This document shows, one piece after another, positions 28,901 to 42,400 of a stretch of 64,000 nucleotides of DNA. The position numbers and the translations under genes are program-made. The first letter of the stretch is position 1. Every line of letters begins with the position of its first letter. Source of the stretch: Auanema rhodensis (lineage: Eukaryota; Nematoda; Chromadorea; Rhabditida; Rhabditidae); the NCBI GenBank assembly GCA_964057225.1, contig OZ059900.1, positions 1,994,501 through 2,058,500 on the forward strand, read 5' to 3'. The notes under the pieces are model-generated. The model was not told the DNA's origin and ran no database searches. It was given only the letters and a program-made list of their open reading frames with translations.

Positions 28901-31532
28901 GTCTTCAAATATACACTAATAATGATTTAATCACTGAATTTCACTCAAATAGCATTACTACACTAAGTATGGTCGTTTTTATGGCTTTAACACCATATAC
29001 TCACCGATTTTTGGTACAAAATCTGTAATACTCGTAAATTTTGATCATATTCGTTAAGATTTGAAAATCAAACACACAATAAACAAAATCAGTCTATTTT
29101 TATGAGTTTGCACTGATATATATTCATTTTGATCAAAAAAGGTCGAAAATAGAAAGAATTTTTGAATTTTCCGAGTTTTGAGTCCAATTGGGCTAAATCG
29201 CTCATATATATGATCAAAAGCATAGTTTTACTGTCTATGATAACAAAAGTCTTCAAATATACACTAATAATGATTTAATCACTGAATTTCACTCAAATAG
29301 CATTACTACACTAAGTATGGTCGTTTTTATGCCTTTAACACCATATACTCACCGATTTTTGGTACAAAATCTGTGATACTCGTAAATTTTGATCATATCC
29401 GGTGAGATTCGAGGATCGAACACACAATACACGAAATAAGTTTATTTTTACGAGTTTGCACTGATATTTATTCATTTTTATCAAAAAAGGTCGAAAATAG
29501 AAAGAATTTTTGAAATTTCCGAGTTTTGAGTCTAATTTGGCTAAATCGCTCATATATATGATCAAAAGCATAGTTTTACTGTCTATGATAACAAAAGTCT
29601 TCAAATATACACTAATAATGATTAAATCACTGAATTTCACTCAAATAGCATTACTACACTAAGTATGGTCGTTTTTATGCCTTTAACACCATATACTCAC
29701 CGATTTTTGGTACAAAATCTGTAATACTCGTAAATTTTGATCATATTCGTTAAGATTTGAAAATCAAACACACAATAAACAAAATCAGTCTATTTTTATG
29801 AGTTTGCACTGATATATATTCATTTTGATCAAAAAAGGTCGAAAATAGAAAGAATTTTTGAATTTTCCGAGTTTTGAGTCCAATTGGGCTAAATCGCTCA
29901 TATATATGATCAAAAGCATAGTTTTACTGTCTATGATAACAAAAGTCTTCAAATATACACTAATAATGATTAAATCACTGAAATTCACTCAAATAGCATT
30001 ACTACACTAAGTATGGTCGTTTTTATGCCTTTAACACCATATACTCACCGATTTTTGGTACAAAATCTGTGATACTCGTAAATTTTGATCATATTCGGTG
30101 AGATTCGAGAATCAAACACACAATACACGAAATAAGTTTATTTTTACGAGTTTGCACTGATATTTATTCATTTTGATCAAAAAAGGTCGAAAATAGAAAG
30201 AATTTTTGAAATTTCCGAGTTTTGAGTCTAATTTGGCTAAATCGCTCATATATATGATCAAAAGCATAGTTTTATTGTCTATGACAACAAAAGTCATCAA
30301 TTAAACGCTAGTGATGTTTAAATACTGAATTTCGCTCAAATAGCATTACTACACTAAGTATGGTCGTTTTTATGCCTTTAACACCATATACTCACCGATT
30401 TTTGGTACAAAATCTGTAATACTCGTAAATTTTGATCATATTCGTTAAGATTTGAGGATCAAACATACAATACACAAAATCAGTCTATTTTTATGAGCTT
30501 GCACTGATATATATTCATTTTGATCAAAAAAGGTCGAAAATAGAAAGAATTTTTGAAATTTACGAGTTTTGAATCTAATTTGGCTAAATCGCTCATATAT
30601 ATGATCAAAAGCATAGTTTTACTGTCTATGATAACAAAAGTCTTCAAATATACACTAATAATGATTAAATCACTGAATTTCACTCAAATAGCATTACTAC
30701 ACTAAGTATGGTCGTTTTTATGCCTTTAACACCATATACTCACCGATTTTTGGAACAAAATCTGTGATACTCGTAAATTTTGATCATATTCGGTGAGATT
30801 CGAGAATCAAACACACAATACACGAAATAAGTTTATTTTTACGAGTTTGCACTGATATTTATTCATTTTGATCAAAAAAGGTCGAAAATAGAAAGAATTT
30901 TTGAAATTTCCGAGTTTTGAGTCTAGTTTGGCTAAATCGCTCATATACATGATCAGAAGCATAGTTTTATCGTCTATGACAACAAAAGTCATCAATTAAA
31001 CGCTAGTAATGTTTAAATACTGATTTTCGCTCAAATAGCATTACTACACTAAGTATGGTCGTTTTTATGCCTTTAACACCATATACTCACCGATTTTTGG
31101 TACAAAATCTGTAATACTCGTAAATTTTGATCATATTCGTTAAGATTTGAGAATCAAACATACAATACACAAAATCAGTCTATTTTTATGAGCTTGCACT
31201 GATATATATTCATTTTGATCAAAAAAGGTCGAAAATAGAAAGAATTTTTGAAATTTACGAGTTTTGAGTCTAATTTGGCTAAATCGCTCATATATATGAT
31301 CAGAAGCATAGTTTTATTGTCTATGACAACAAAAGTCATTAGTTAAACACTAATGATGTTTAAATCACTAAATTTCGCTCAAATAGCATTACTACACTAA
31401 GTATGGTCGTTTTTATGCCTTTAACACCATATACTCACCGATTTTTGGTACAAAATCTGTAATACTTGTAAATTTTGATCATATTCGTTAAGATTCGAGA
31501 ATCAAACACATAATACACGAAATAAGTCTATT
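24290..31532. repeat. Segment of about 3.1 kb repeated 4,172 bp apart
   Basis: The sequence from about 24290 to 27360 is repeated at about 28462 to 31532, an offset of 12 monomers. Shared rare forms include the TTTATGGCTTTAAC monomer, AAATCACTGAAATTCACTC near 24060 types repeated at 29974, and TTTTATCGTCTATG near 26794 and 30966. The copies part near 27361, where one reads TTTTTACGAG and the other TTTTTATGAG. The spacer between the copies (about 27330-28700) itself resembles about 20029-21400 at an offset of 7,301 bases. Confidence 0.75.
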
Positions 31533-32893
31533 TTTATGAGTTTGCACTGATATTTATTCATTTTGATCAAAAAAGGTCGAAAATAGAAAGAATTTTTGAA
31601 TTTTCCGAGTTTTGAGTCCAATTGGGCTAAATCGCTCATATATATGATCAAAAGCATAGTTTTACTGTCTATGATAACAAAAGTCTTCAAATATACACTA
31701 ATAATGATTTAATCACTGAATTTCACTCAAATAGCATTACTACACTAAGTATGGTCGTTTTTATGCCTTTAACACCATATACTCACCGATTTTTGGTACA
31801 AAATCTGTGATACTCGTAAATTCTGATCATATTCGGTGAGATTCGAGAATCAAACACACAATACACGAAATAAGTTTATTTTTACGAGTTTGCACTGATA
31901 TTTATTCATTTTGATCAAAAAAGGTCGAAAATAGAAAGAATTTTTGAAATTTCCGAGTTTTGAGTCTAATTTGGCTAAATCGCTCATATATATGATCAAA
32001 AGCATAGTTTTACTGTCTATGATAACAAAAGTCTTCAAATATACACTAATAATGTGTAAATCACTGAATTTCACTCAAATAGCATTACTACACTAAGTAT
32101 GGTCGTTTTTATGCCTTTAACACCATATACTCACCGATTTTTGGTACAAAATCTGTAATACTTGTAAATTTTGATCATATTCGTTAAGATTCGAGAATCA
32201 AACACATAATACACGAAATAAGTCTATTTTTATGAGTTTGCACTGATATTTATTCATTTTGATCAAAAAAGGTCGAAAATAGAAAGAATTTTTGAATTTT
32301 CCGAGTTTTGAGTCCAATTGGGCTAAATCGCTCATATATATGATCAAAAGCATAGTTTTACTGTCTATGATAACAAAAGTCTTCAAATATACACTAATAA
32401 TGATTTAATCACTGAATTTCACTCAAATAGCATTACTACACTAAGTATGGTCGTTTTTATGCCTTTAACACCATATACTCACCGATTTTTGGTACAAAAT
32501 CTGTGATACTCGTAAATTCTGATCATATTCGGTGAGATTCGAGAATCAAACACACAATACACGAAATAAGTTTATTTTTACGAGTTTGCACTGATATTTA
32601 TTCATTTTGATCAAAAAAGGTCGAAAATAGAAAGAATTTTTGAAATTTCCGAGTTTTGAGTCTAATTTGGCTAAATCGCTCATATATATGATCAAAAGCA
32701 TAGTTTTACTGTCTATGATAACAAAAGTCTTCAAATATACACTAATAATGTGTAAATCACTGAATTTCACTCAAATAGCATTACTACACTAAGTATGGTC
32801 GTTTTTATGCCTTTAACACCATATACTCACCGATTTTTGGTACAAAATCTGTAATACTCGTAAATTTTGATCATATTCGTTAAGATTTGAGAA
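31502..32893. repeat. Dimer higher-order repeat, two copies (696 bp)
   Basis: Two alternating monomer types repeat with a 696-base period: 31502-32197 and 32198-32893. The first type of each pair has CACATAATACACG and AATTGGGC; the second has TAAATTCTGATC (near 31817 and 32513) and AATTTGGC. Related but less regular alternation of the same two types continues to about 35.2 kb. Confidence 0.75.
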
Positions 32894-35319
32894 TCAAACA
32901 TACAATACACAAAATCAGTCTATTTTTATGAGCTTGCACTGATATATATTCATTTTGATCAAAAAAGGTCGAAAATAGAAAGAATTTTTGAAATTTACGA
33001 GTTTTGAATCTAATTTGGCTAAATCGCTCATATATATGATCAAAAGCATAGTTTTACTGTCTATGATAACAAAAGTCTTCAAATATACACTAATAATGAT
33101 TAAATCACTGAATTTCACTCAAATAGCATTACTACACTAAGTATGGTCGTTTTTATGCCTTTAACACCATATACTCACCGATTTTTGGTACAAAATCTGT
33201 GATACTCGTAAATTTTGATCATATTCGGTGAGATTCGAGAATCAAACACACAATACACGAAATAAGTTTATTTTCATGAGCTTGCACTGATATATATTCA
33301 TTTTGATCAAAAAAGGTCGAAAATAGAAAGAATTTTTGAAATTTACGAGTTTTGAGTCTAATTTGGCTAAATCGCTCATATATATGATCAGAAGCATAGT
33401 TTTATTGTCTATGACAACAAAAGTCATCAATTAAACGCTAGTGATGTTTAAATACTGATTTTCGCTCAAATAGCATTACTACACTAAGTATGGTCGTTTT
33501 TATGCCTTTAACACCATATACTCACCGATTTTTGGTACAAAATCTGTAATACTCGTAAATTTTGATCATATTCGTTAAGATTTGAGAATCAAACACATAA
33601 TACACGAAATAAGTCTATTTTTATGAGTTTGCACTGATATTCATTCATTTTGATCAAAAAAGGTCGAAAATAGAAAGAATTTTTGAATTTTCCGAGTTTT
33701 GAGTCCAATTGGGCTAAATCGCTCATATATATGATCAAAAGCATAGTTTTACTGTCTATGATAACAAAAGTCTTCAAATATACACTGATAATGATTTAAT
33801 CACTGAATTTCACTCAAATAGCATTACTACACTAAGTATGGTCGTTTTTATGCCTTTAACACCATATACTCACCGATTTTTGGTACAAAATCTGTGATAC
33901 TCGTAAATTCTGATCATATTCGGTGAGATTCGAGAATCAAACACACAATACACGAAATAAGTTTATTTTTACGAGTTTGCACTGATATTTATTCATTTTG
34001 ATCAAAAAAGGTCGAAAATAGAAAGAATTTTTGAAATTTCCGAGTTTTGAGTCTAATTTGGCTAAATCGCTCATATATATGATCAAAAGCATAGTTTTAT
34101 TGTCTATGACAACAAAAGTCATCAATTAAACGCTAGTGATGTTTAAATACTGAATTTCGCTCAAATAGCATTACTACACTAAGTATGGTCGTTTTTATGC
34201 CTTTAACACCATATACTCACCGATTTTTGGTACAAAATCTGTAATACTCGTAAATTTTGATCATATTCGTTAAGATTCGAGAATCAAACACATAATACAC
34301 GAAATAAGTCTATTTTTATGAGTTTGCACTGATATTTATTCATTTTGATCAAAAAAGGTCGAAAATAGAAAGAATTTTTGAATTTTCCGAGTTTTGAGTC
34401 CAATTGGGCTAAATCGCTCATATATATGATCAGAAGCATAGTTTTATTGTCTATGACAACAAAAGTCATTAGTTAAACACTAATGATGTGTAAATCACTG
34501 AATTTCACTCAAATAGCATTACTACACTAAGTATGGTCGTTTTTATGCCTTTAACACCATATACTCACCGATTTTTGGTACAAAATCTGTAATACTTGTA
34601 AATTTTGATCATATTCGTTAAGATTTGAGAATCAAACATACAATACACAAAATCAGTCTATTTTTATGAGCTTGCACTGATATATATTCATTTTGATCAA
34701 AAAAGGTCGAAAATAGAAAGAATTTTTGAATTTTCCGAGTTTTGAGTCCAATTGGGCTAAATCGCTCATATATATGATTAAAAGCATAGTTTTACTGTCT
34801 ATGATAACAAAAGTCTTCAAATATACACTAATAATGATTTAATCACTGAATTTCACTCAAATAGCATTACTACACTAAGTATGGTCGTTTTTATGCCTTT
34901 AACACCATATACTCACCGATTTTTGGTACAAAATCTGTGATACTCGTAAATTCTGATCATATTCGGTGAGATTCGAGAATCAAACACACAATACACGAAA
35001 TAAGTTTATTTTTACGAGTTTGCACTGATATTTATTCATTTTGATCAAAAAAGGTCGAAAATAGAAAGAATTTTTGAAATTTCCGAGTTTTGAGTCTAAT
35101 TTGGCTAAATCGCTCATATATATGATCAAAAGCATAGTTTTACTGTCTATGATAACAAAAGTCTTCAAATATACACTAATAATGTGTAAATCACTGAATT
35201 TCACTCAAATAGCATTACTACACTAAGTATGGTCGTTTTTATGCCTTTAACACCATATACTCACCGATTTTTGGTACAAAATCTGTAATACTCGTAAATT
35301 TTGATCATATTCGTTAAGA

Positions 35320-37922
35320 TTTGAGAATCAAACATACAATACACAAAATCAGTCTATTTTTATGAGCTTGCACTGATATATATTCATTTTGATCAAAAAA
35401 GGTCGAAAATAGAAAGAATTTTTGAAATTTACGAGTTTTGAATCTAATTTGGCTAAATCGCTCATATATATGATCAAAAGCATAGTTTTACTGTCTATGA
35501 TAACAAAAGTCTTCAAATATACACTAATAATGATTAAATCACTGAATTTCACTCAAATAGCATTACTACACTAAGTATGGTCGTTTTTATGCCTTTAACA
35601 CCATATACTCACCGATTTTTGGTACAAAATCTTTGATACTCGTAAATTTTGATCATATTCGTTAAGATTTGAAAATCAAACATACAATACACAAAATCAG
35701 TCTATTTTCATGAGCTTGCACTGATATATATTCATTTTGATCAAAAAAGGTCGAAAATAGAAAGAATTTTTGAAATTTACGAGTTTTGAGTCTAATTTGG
35801 CTAAATCGCTCATATATATGATCAGAAGCATAGTTTTATTGTCTATGACAACAAAAGTCATTAGTTAAACACTAATGATGTTTAAATCACTAAATTTCGC
35901 TCAAATAGCATTACTACACTAACTATGGTCGTTTTTATGCCTTTAACACCATATACTCACCGATTTTTGGTACAAAATCTGTAATACTTGTAAATTTTGA
36001 TCATATTCGTTAAGATTCGAGAATCAAACACATAATACACAAAATAAGTCTATTTTTATGAGTTTGCACTGATATTTATTCATTTTGATCAAAAAAGGTC
36101 GAAAATAGAAAGAATTTTTGAATTTTCCGAGTTTTGAGTCCAATTGGGCTAAATCGCTCATATATATGATCAAAAGCATAGTTTTACTGTCTATGATAAC
36201 AAAAGTCTTCAAATATACACTGATAATGATTTAATCACTGAATTTCACTCAAATAGCATTACTACACTAAGTATGGTCGTTTTTATGCCTTTAACACCAT
36301 ATACTCACCGATTTTTGGTACAAAATCTGTAATACTCGTAAATTTTGATCATATTCGGTGAGATTCGAGAATCAAACACACAATACACGAAATAAGTCTA
36401 TTTTTATGAGTTTGCACTGATATTTATTCATTTTGATCAAAAAAGGTCGAAAATAGAAAGAATTTTTGAAATTTCCGAGTTTTGAGTCTAATTTGGCTAA
36501 ATCGCTCATATACATGATCAGAAGCATAGTTTTATTGTCTATGATAACAAAAGTCTTCAAATATACACTAATAATGTGTAAATCACTGAATTTCACTCAA
36601 ATAGCATTACTAAACTAAGTATGGTCGTTTTTATGCCTTTAACACCATATACTCACCGATTTTTGGTACAAAATCTGTAATACTCGTAAATTTTGATCAT
36701 ATTCGTTAAGATTCGAGAATCAAACATACAATACACAAAATCAGTCTATTTTTATGAGCTTGCACTGATATATATTCATTTTGATCAAAAAAGGTCGAAA
36801 ATAGAAAGAATTTTTGAAATTTACGAGTTTTGAATCTAATTTGGCTAAATCGCTCATATATATGATCAAAAGCATAGTTTTACTGTCTATGATAACAAAA
36901 GTCTTCAAATATACACTAATAATGATTAAATCACTGAATTTCACTCAAATAGCATTACTACACTAAGTATGGTCGTTTTTATGCCTTTAACACCATATAC
37001 TCACCGATTTTTGGTACAAAATCTTTGATACTCGTAAATTTTGATCATATTCGTTAAGATTTGAAAATCAAACATACAATACACAAAATCAGTCTATTTT
37101 CATGAGCTTGCACTGATATATATTCATTTTGATCAAAAAAGGTCGAAAATAGAAAGAATTTTTGAAATTTACGAGTTTTGAGTCTAATTTGGCTAAATCG
37201 CTCATATATATGATCAGAAGCATAGTTTTATTGTCTATGACAACAAAAGTCATTAGTTAAACACTAATGATGTTTAAATCACTAAATTTCGCTCAAATAG
37301 CATTACTACACTAACTATGGTCGTTTTTATGCCTTTAACACCATATACTCACCGATTTTTGGTACAAAATCTGTAATACTTGTAAATTTTGATCATATTC
37401 GTTAAGATTCGAGAATCAAACACATAATACACAAAATAAGTCTATTTTTATGAGTTTGCACTGATATTTATTCATTTTGATCAAAAAAGGTCGAAAATAG
37501 AAAGAATTTTTGAATTTTCCGAGTTTTGAGTCCAATTGGGCTAAATCGCTCATATATATGATCAAAAGCATAGTTTTACTGTCTATGATAACAAAAGTCT
37601 TCAAATATACACTGATAATGATTTAATCACTGAATTTCACTCAAATAGCATTACTACACTAAGTATGGTCGTTTTTATGCCTTTAACACCATATACTCAC
37701 CGATTTTTGGTACAAAATCTGTAATACTCGTAAATTTTGATCATATTCGGTGAGATTCGAGAATCAAACACACAATACACGAAATAAGTCTATTTTTATG
37801 AGTTTGCACTGATATTTATTCATTTTGATCAAAAAAGGTCGAAAATAGAAAGAATTTTTGAAATTTCCGAGTTTTGAGTCTAATTTGGCTAAATCGCTCA
37901 TATATATGATCAAAAGCATAGT
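35320..37922. repeat. Tetramer higher-order repeat, two copies (1,392 bp)
   Basis: Four monomers are duplicated with a 1,392-base period. The clearest marker is CTACACTAACTATGGTC, where the near-invariant AAGTATGG has become AACTATGG, near 35921 and 37313. A second is AAAATCTTTGATACTCG near 35630 and 37022. A partial third copy starts near 38.1 kb but has the normal AAGTATGG. Confidence 0.8.
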
Positions 37923-39419
37923 TTTACTGTCTATGATAACAAAAGTCTTCAAATATACACTAATGATGTGTAAATCACTGAATTTCACTCAAATAGCTTT
38001 ACTACACTAAGTATGGTCGTTTTTATGCCTTTAACACCATATACTCAACGATTTTTGGTACAAAATCTGTAATACTCGTAAATTTTGATCATATTCGTTA
38101 AGATTTGAAAATCAAACATACAATACACAAAATCAGTCTATTTTCATGAGCTTGCACTGATATATATTCATTTTGATCAAAAAAGGTCGAAAATAGAAAG
38201 AATTTTTGAAATTTACGAGTTTTGAGTCTAATTTGGCTAAATCGCTCATATATATGATCAGAAGCATAGTTTTATTGTCTATGACAACAAAAGTCATTAG
38301 TTAAACACTAATGATGTTTAAATCACTAAATTTCGCTCAAATAGCATTACTACACTAAGTATGGTCGTTTTTATGCCTTTAACACCATATACTCACCGAT
38401 TTTTGGTACAAAATCTGTAATACTTGTAAATTTTGATCATATTCGTTAAGATTCGAGAATCAAACACATAATACACAAAATAAGTCTATTTTTATGAGTT
38501 CGCACTGATATTTATTCATTTTGATCAAAAAAGGTCGAAAATAGAAAGAATTTTTGAATTTTCCGAGTTTTGAGTCCAATTGGGCTAAATCGCTCATATA
38601 TATGATCAAAAGCATAGTTTTACTGTCTATGATAACAAAAGTCTTCAAATATACACTGATAATGATTTAATCACTGAATTTCACTCAAATAGCATTACTA
38701 CACTAAGTATGGTCGTTTTTATGCCTTTAACACCATATACTCACCGATTTTTGGTACAAAATCTGTAATACTCGTAAATTTTGATCATATTCGTTAAGAT
38801 TTGAGAATCAAACATACAATACACAAAATCAGTCTATTTTTATGAGCTTGCACTGATATATATTCATTTTGATCAAAAAAGGTCGAAAATAGAAAGAATT
38901 TTTGAAATTTCCGAGTTTTTAGTCTAATTTGGCTAAATCGCTCATATACATGATCAGAAGCATAGTTTTATTGTCTATGACAACAAAAGTCATCAATTAA
39001 ACGCTAGTGATGTTTAAATCACTGAATTTCACTCAAATAGCTTTACTACACTAAGTATGGTCGTTTTTATGCCTTTAACACCATATACTCAACGATTTTT
39101 GGTACAAAATCTGTAATACTCGTAAATTTTGATCATATTCGTTAAGATTTGAGAATCAAACATACAATACACAAAATCAGTCTATTTTTATGAGCTTGCA
39201 CTGATATATATTCATTTTGATCAAAAAAGGTCGAAAATAGAAAGAATTTTTGAAATTTCCGAGTTTTTAGTCTAATTTGGCTAAATCGCTCATATACATG
39301 ATCAGAAGCATAGTTTTATTGTCTATGACAACAAAAGTCATCAATTAAACGCTAGTGATGTTTAAATACTGATTTTCGCTCAAATAGCATTACTACACTA
39401 AGTATGGTCGTTTTTATGC

Positions 39420-42400
39420 CTTTAACACCATATACTCACCGATTTTTGGTACAAAATCTGTGATACTCGTAAATTTTGATCATATTCGGTGAGATTCGAG
39501 AATCAAACATACAATACACAAAATCAGTCTATTTTTTTGAGCTTGCACTGATATATATTCATTTTGATCAAAAAAGGTAGAAAATAGAAAGAATTTTTGA
39601 AATTTACGAGTTTTGAGTCTAATTTGGCTAAATCGCTCATATATATGATCAGAAGCATAGTTTTATTGTCTATGATAACAAAAGTCTTCAAATATACACT
39701 AATAATGTGTAAATCACTGAATTTCACTCAAATAGCATTACTACACTAAGTATGGTCGTTTTCATGCCTTTAACACCATATACTCACCGATTTTTGGTAC
39801 AAAATCTGTGATACTCGTAAATTTTGATCATATTCGGTGAGATTCGAGAATCAAACACACAATACACGAAATAAGTTTATTTTTACGAGTTTGCACTGAT
39901 ATTTATTCATTTTGATCAAAAAAGGTCGAAAATAGAAAGAATTTTTGAAATTTCCGAGTTTTGAGTCTAATTTGGCTAAATCGCTCATATATATGATCAA
40001 AAGCATAGTTTTATTGTCTATGACAACAAAAGTCATAAATTAAACGCTAGTGATGTTTAAATACTGATTTTCGCTCAAATAGCATTACTACACTAAGTAT
40101 GGTCGTTTTTATGCCTTTAACACCATATACTCACCGATTTTTGGTACAAAATCTGTGATACTCGTAAATTTTGATCATATTCGGTGAGATTCGAGGATCG
40201 AACACACAATACACGAAATATGTTTATTTTGACGAGTTTGCACTGATATTTATTCATTTTGATCAAAAAAGGTCGAAAATAGAAAGAATTTTTGAAATTT
40301 CCGAGTTTTGAGTCTAATTTGGCTAAATCGCTCATATACATGATCAGAAGCATAGTTTTATTGTCTATGACAACAAAAGTCATCAATTAAACGCTAGTGA
40401 TGTTTAAATACTGATTTTCGCTCAAATAGCATTACTACACTAAGTATGGTCGTTTTTATGCCTTTAACACCATATACTCACCGATTTTTGGTACAAAATC
40501 TGTAATACTCGTAAATTTTGATCATATTCGTTAAGATTTGAAAATCAAACACACAATAAACAAAATCAGTCTATTTTTATGAGCTTGCACTGATATATAT
40601 TCATTTTGATCAAAAAAGGTCGAAAATAGAAAGAATTTTTGAAATTTACGAGTTTTGAGTCTAATTTGGCTAAATCGCTCATATATATGATCAAAAGCAT
40701 AGTTTTACTGTCTATGATAACAAAAGTCTTCAAATATACACTAATAATGTGTAAATCACTGAATTTCACTCAAATGCATTACTACACTAAGTATGGTCGT
40801 TTTTATGCCTTTAACACCATATACTCACCGATTTTTGGTACAAAATCTGTAATACTTGTAAATTTTGATCATATTCGTTAAGATTCGAGAATCAAACACA
40901 CAATACACGAAATAAGTTTATTTTTACGAGTTTGCACTGATATTTATTCATTTTGATCAAAAAAGGTCGAAAATAGAAAGAATTTTTGAAATTTCCGAGT
41001 TTTGAGTCTAATTTGGCTAAATTGCTCATATACATGATCAGAAGCATAGTTTTATTGTCTCTGACAACAAAAGTCATCAATTAAACGCTAGTGATGTTTA
41101 AATACTGATTTTCGCTCAAATAGCATTACTACACTAAGTATGGTCGTTTTTATGCCTTTAACACCATATACTCACCGATTTTTGGTACAAAATCTGTAAT
41201 ACTCGTAAATTTTGATCATATTCGTTAAGATTTGAGAATCAAACATACAATACACAAAATCAGTCTATTTTTATGAGCTTGCACTGATATATATTCATTT
41301 TGATCAAAAAAGGTCGAAAATAGAAAGAATTTTTGAAATTTCCGAGTTTTTAGTCTAATTTGGCTAAATCGCTCATATACATGATCAGAAGCATAGTTTT
41401 ATTGTCTATGACAACAAAAGTCATCAATTAAACGCTAGTGATGTTTAAATCACTGAATTTCACTCAAATAGCTTTACTACACTAAGTATGGTCGTTTTTA
41501 TGCCTTTAACACCATATACTCAACGATTTTTGGTACAAAATCTGTAATACTCGTAAATTTTGATCATATTCGTTAAGATTTGAGAATCAAACACACAATA
41601 AACAAAATCAGTCTATTTTTATGAGCTTGCACTGATATATATTCATTTTGATCAAAAAAGGTCGAAAATAGAAAGAATTTTTGAAATTTACGAGTTTTGA
41701 GTCTAATTTGGCTAAATCGCTCATATACATGATCAGAAGCATAGTTTTATTGTCTATGACAACAAAAGTCATCAATTAAACGCTAGTGATGTTTAAATAC
41801 TGATTTTCGCTCAAATAGCATTACTACACTAAGTATGGTCGTTTTTATGCCTTTAACACCATATACTCACCGATTTTTGGTACAAAATCTGTGATACTCG
41901 TAAATTTTGATCATATTCGGTGAGATTCGAGAATCAAACATACAATACACAAAATCAGTCTATTTTTATGAGCTTGCACTGATATATATTCATTTTGATC
42001 AAAAAAGGTAGAAAATAGAAAGAATTTTTGAAATTTACGAGTTTTGAGTCTAATTTGGCTAAATCGCTCATATATATGATCAGAAGCATAGTTTTATTGT
42101 CTATGATAACAAAAGTCTTTAAATATACACTAATAATGTGTAAATCACTGAATTTCACTCAAATAGCATTACTACACTAAGTATGGTCGTTTTCATGCCT
42201 TTAACACCATATACTCACCGATTTTTGGTACAAAATCTGTGATACTCGTAAATTTTGATCATATTCGGTGAGATTCGAGAATCAAACACACAATACACGA
42301 AATAAGTTTATTTTTACGAGTTTGCACTGATATTTATTCATTTTGATCAAAAAAGGTCGAAAATAGAAAGAATTTTTGAAATTTCCGAGTTTTGAGTCTA

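Noticed and set aside
40639-40881. Plus-strand 80-codon frames at 40639, 43766, 46197 and 56877
   Set aside because: They result from a one-base deletion in one monomer lineage that joins two frames. They are antisense to the minus-strand satellite frames and have no recognisable content.
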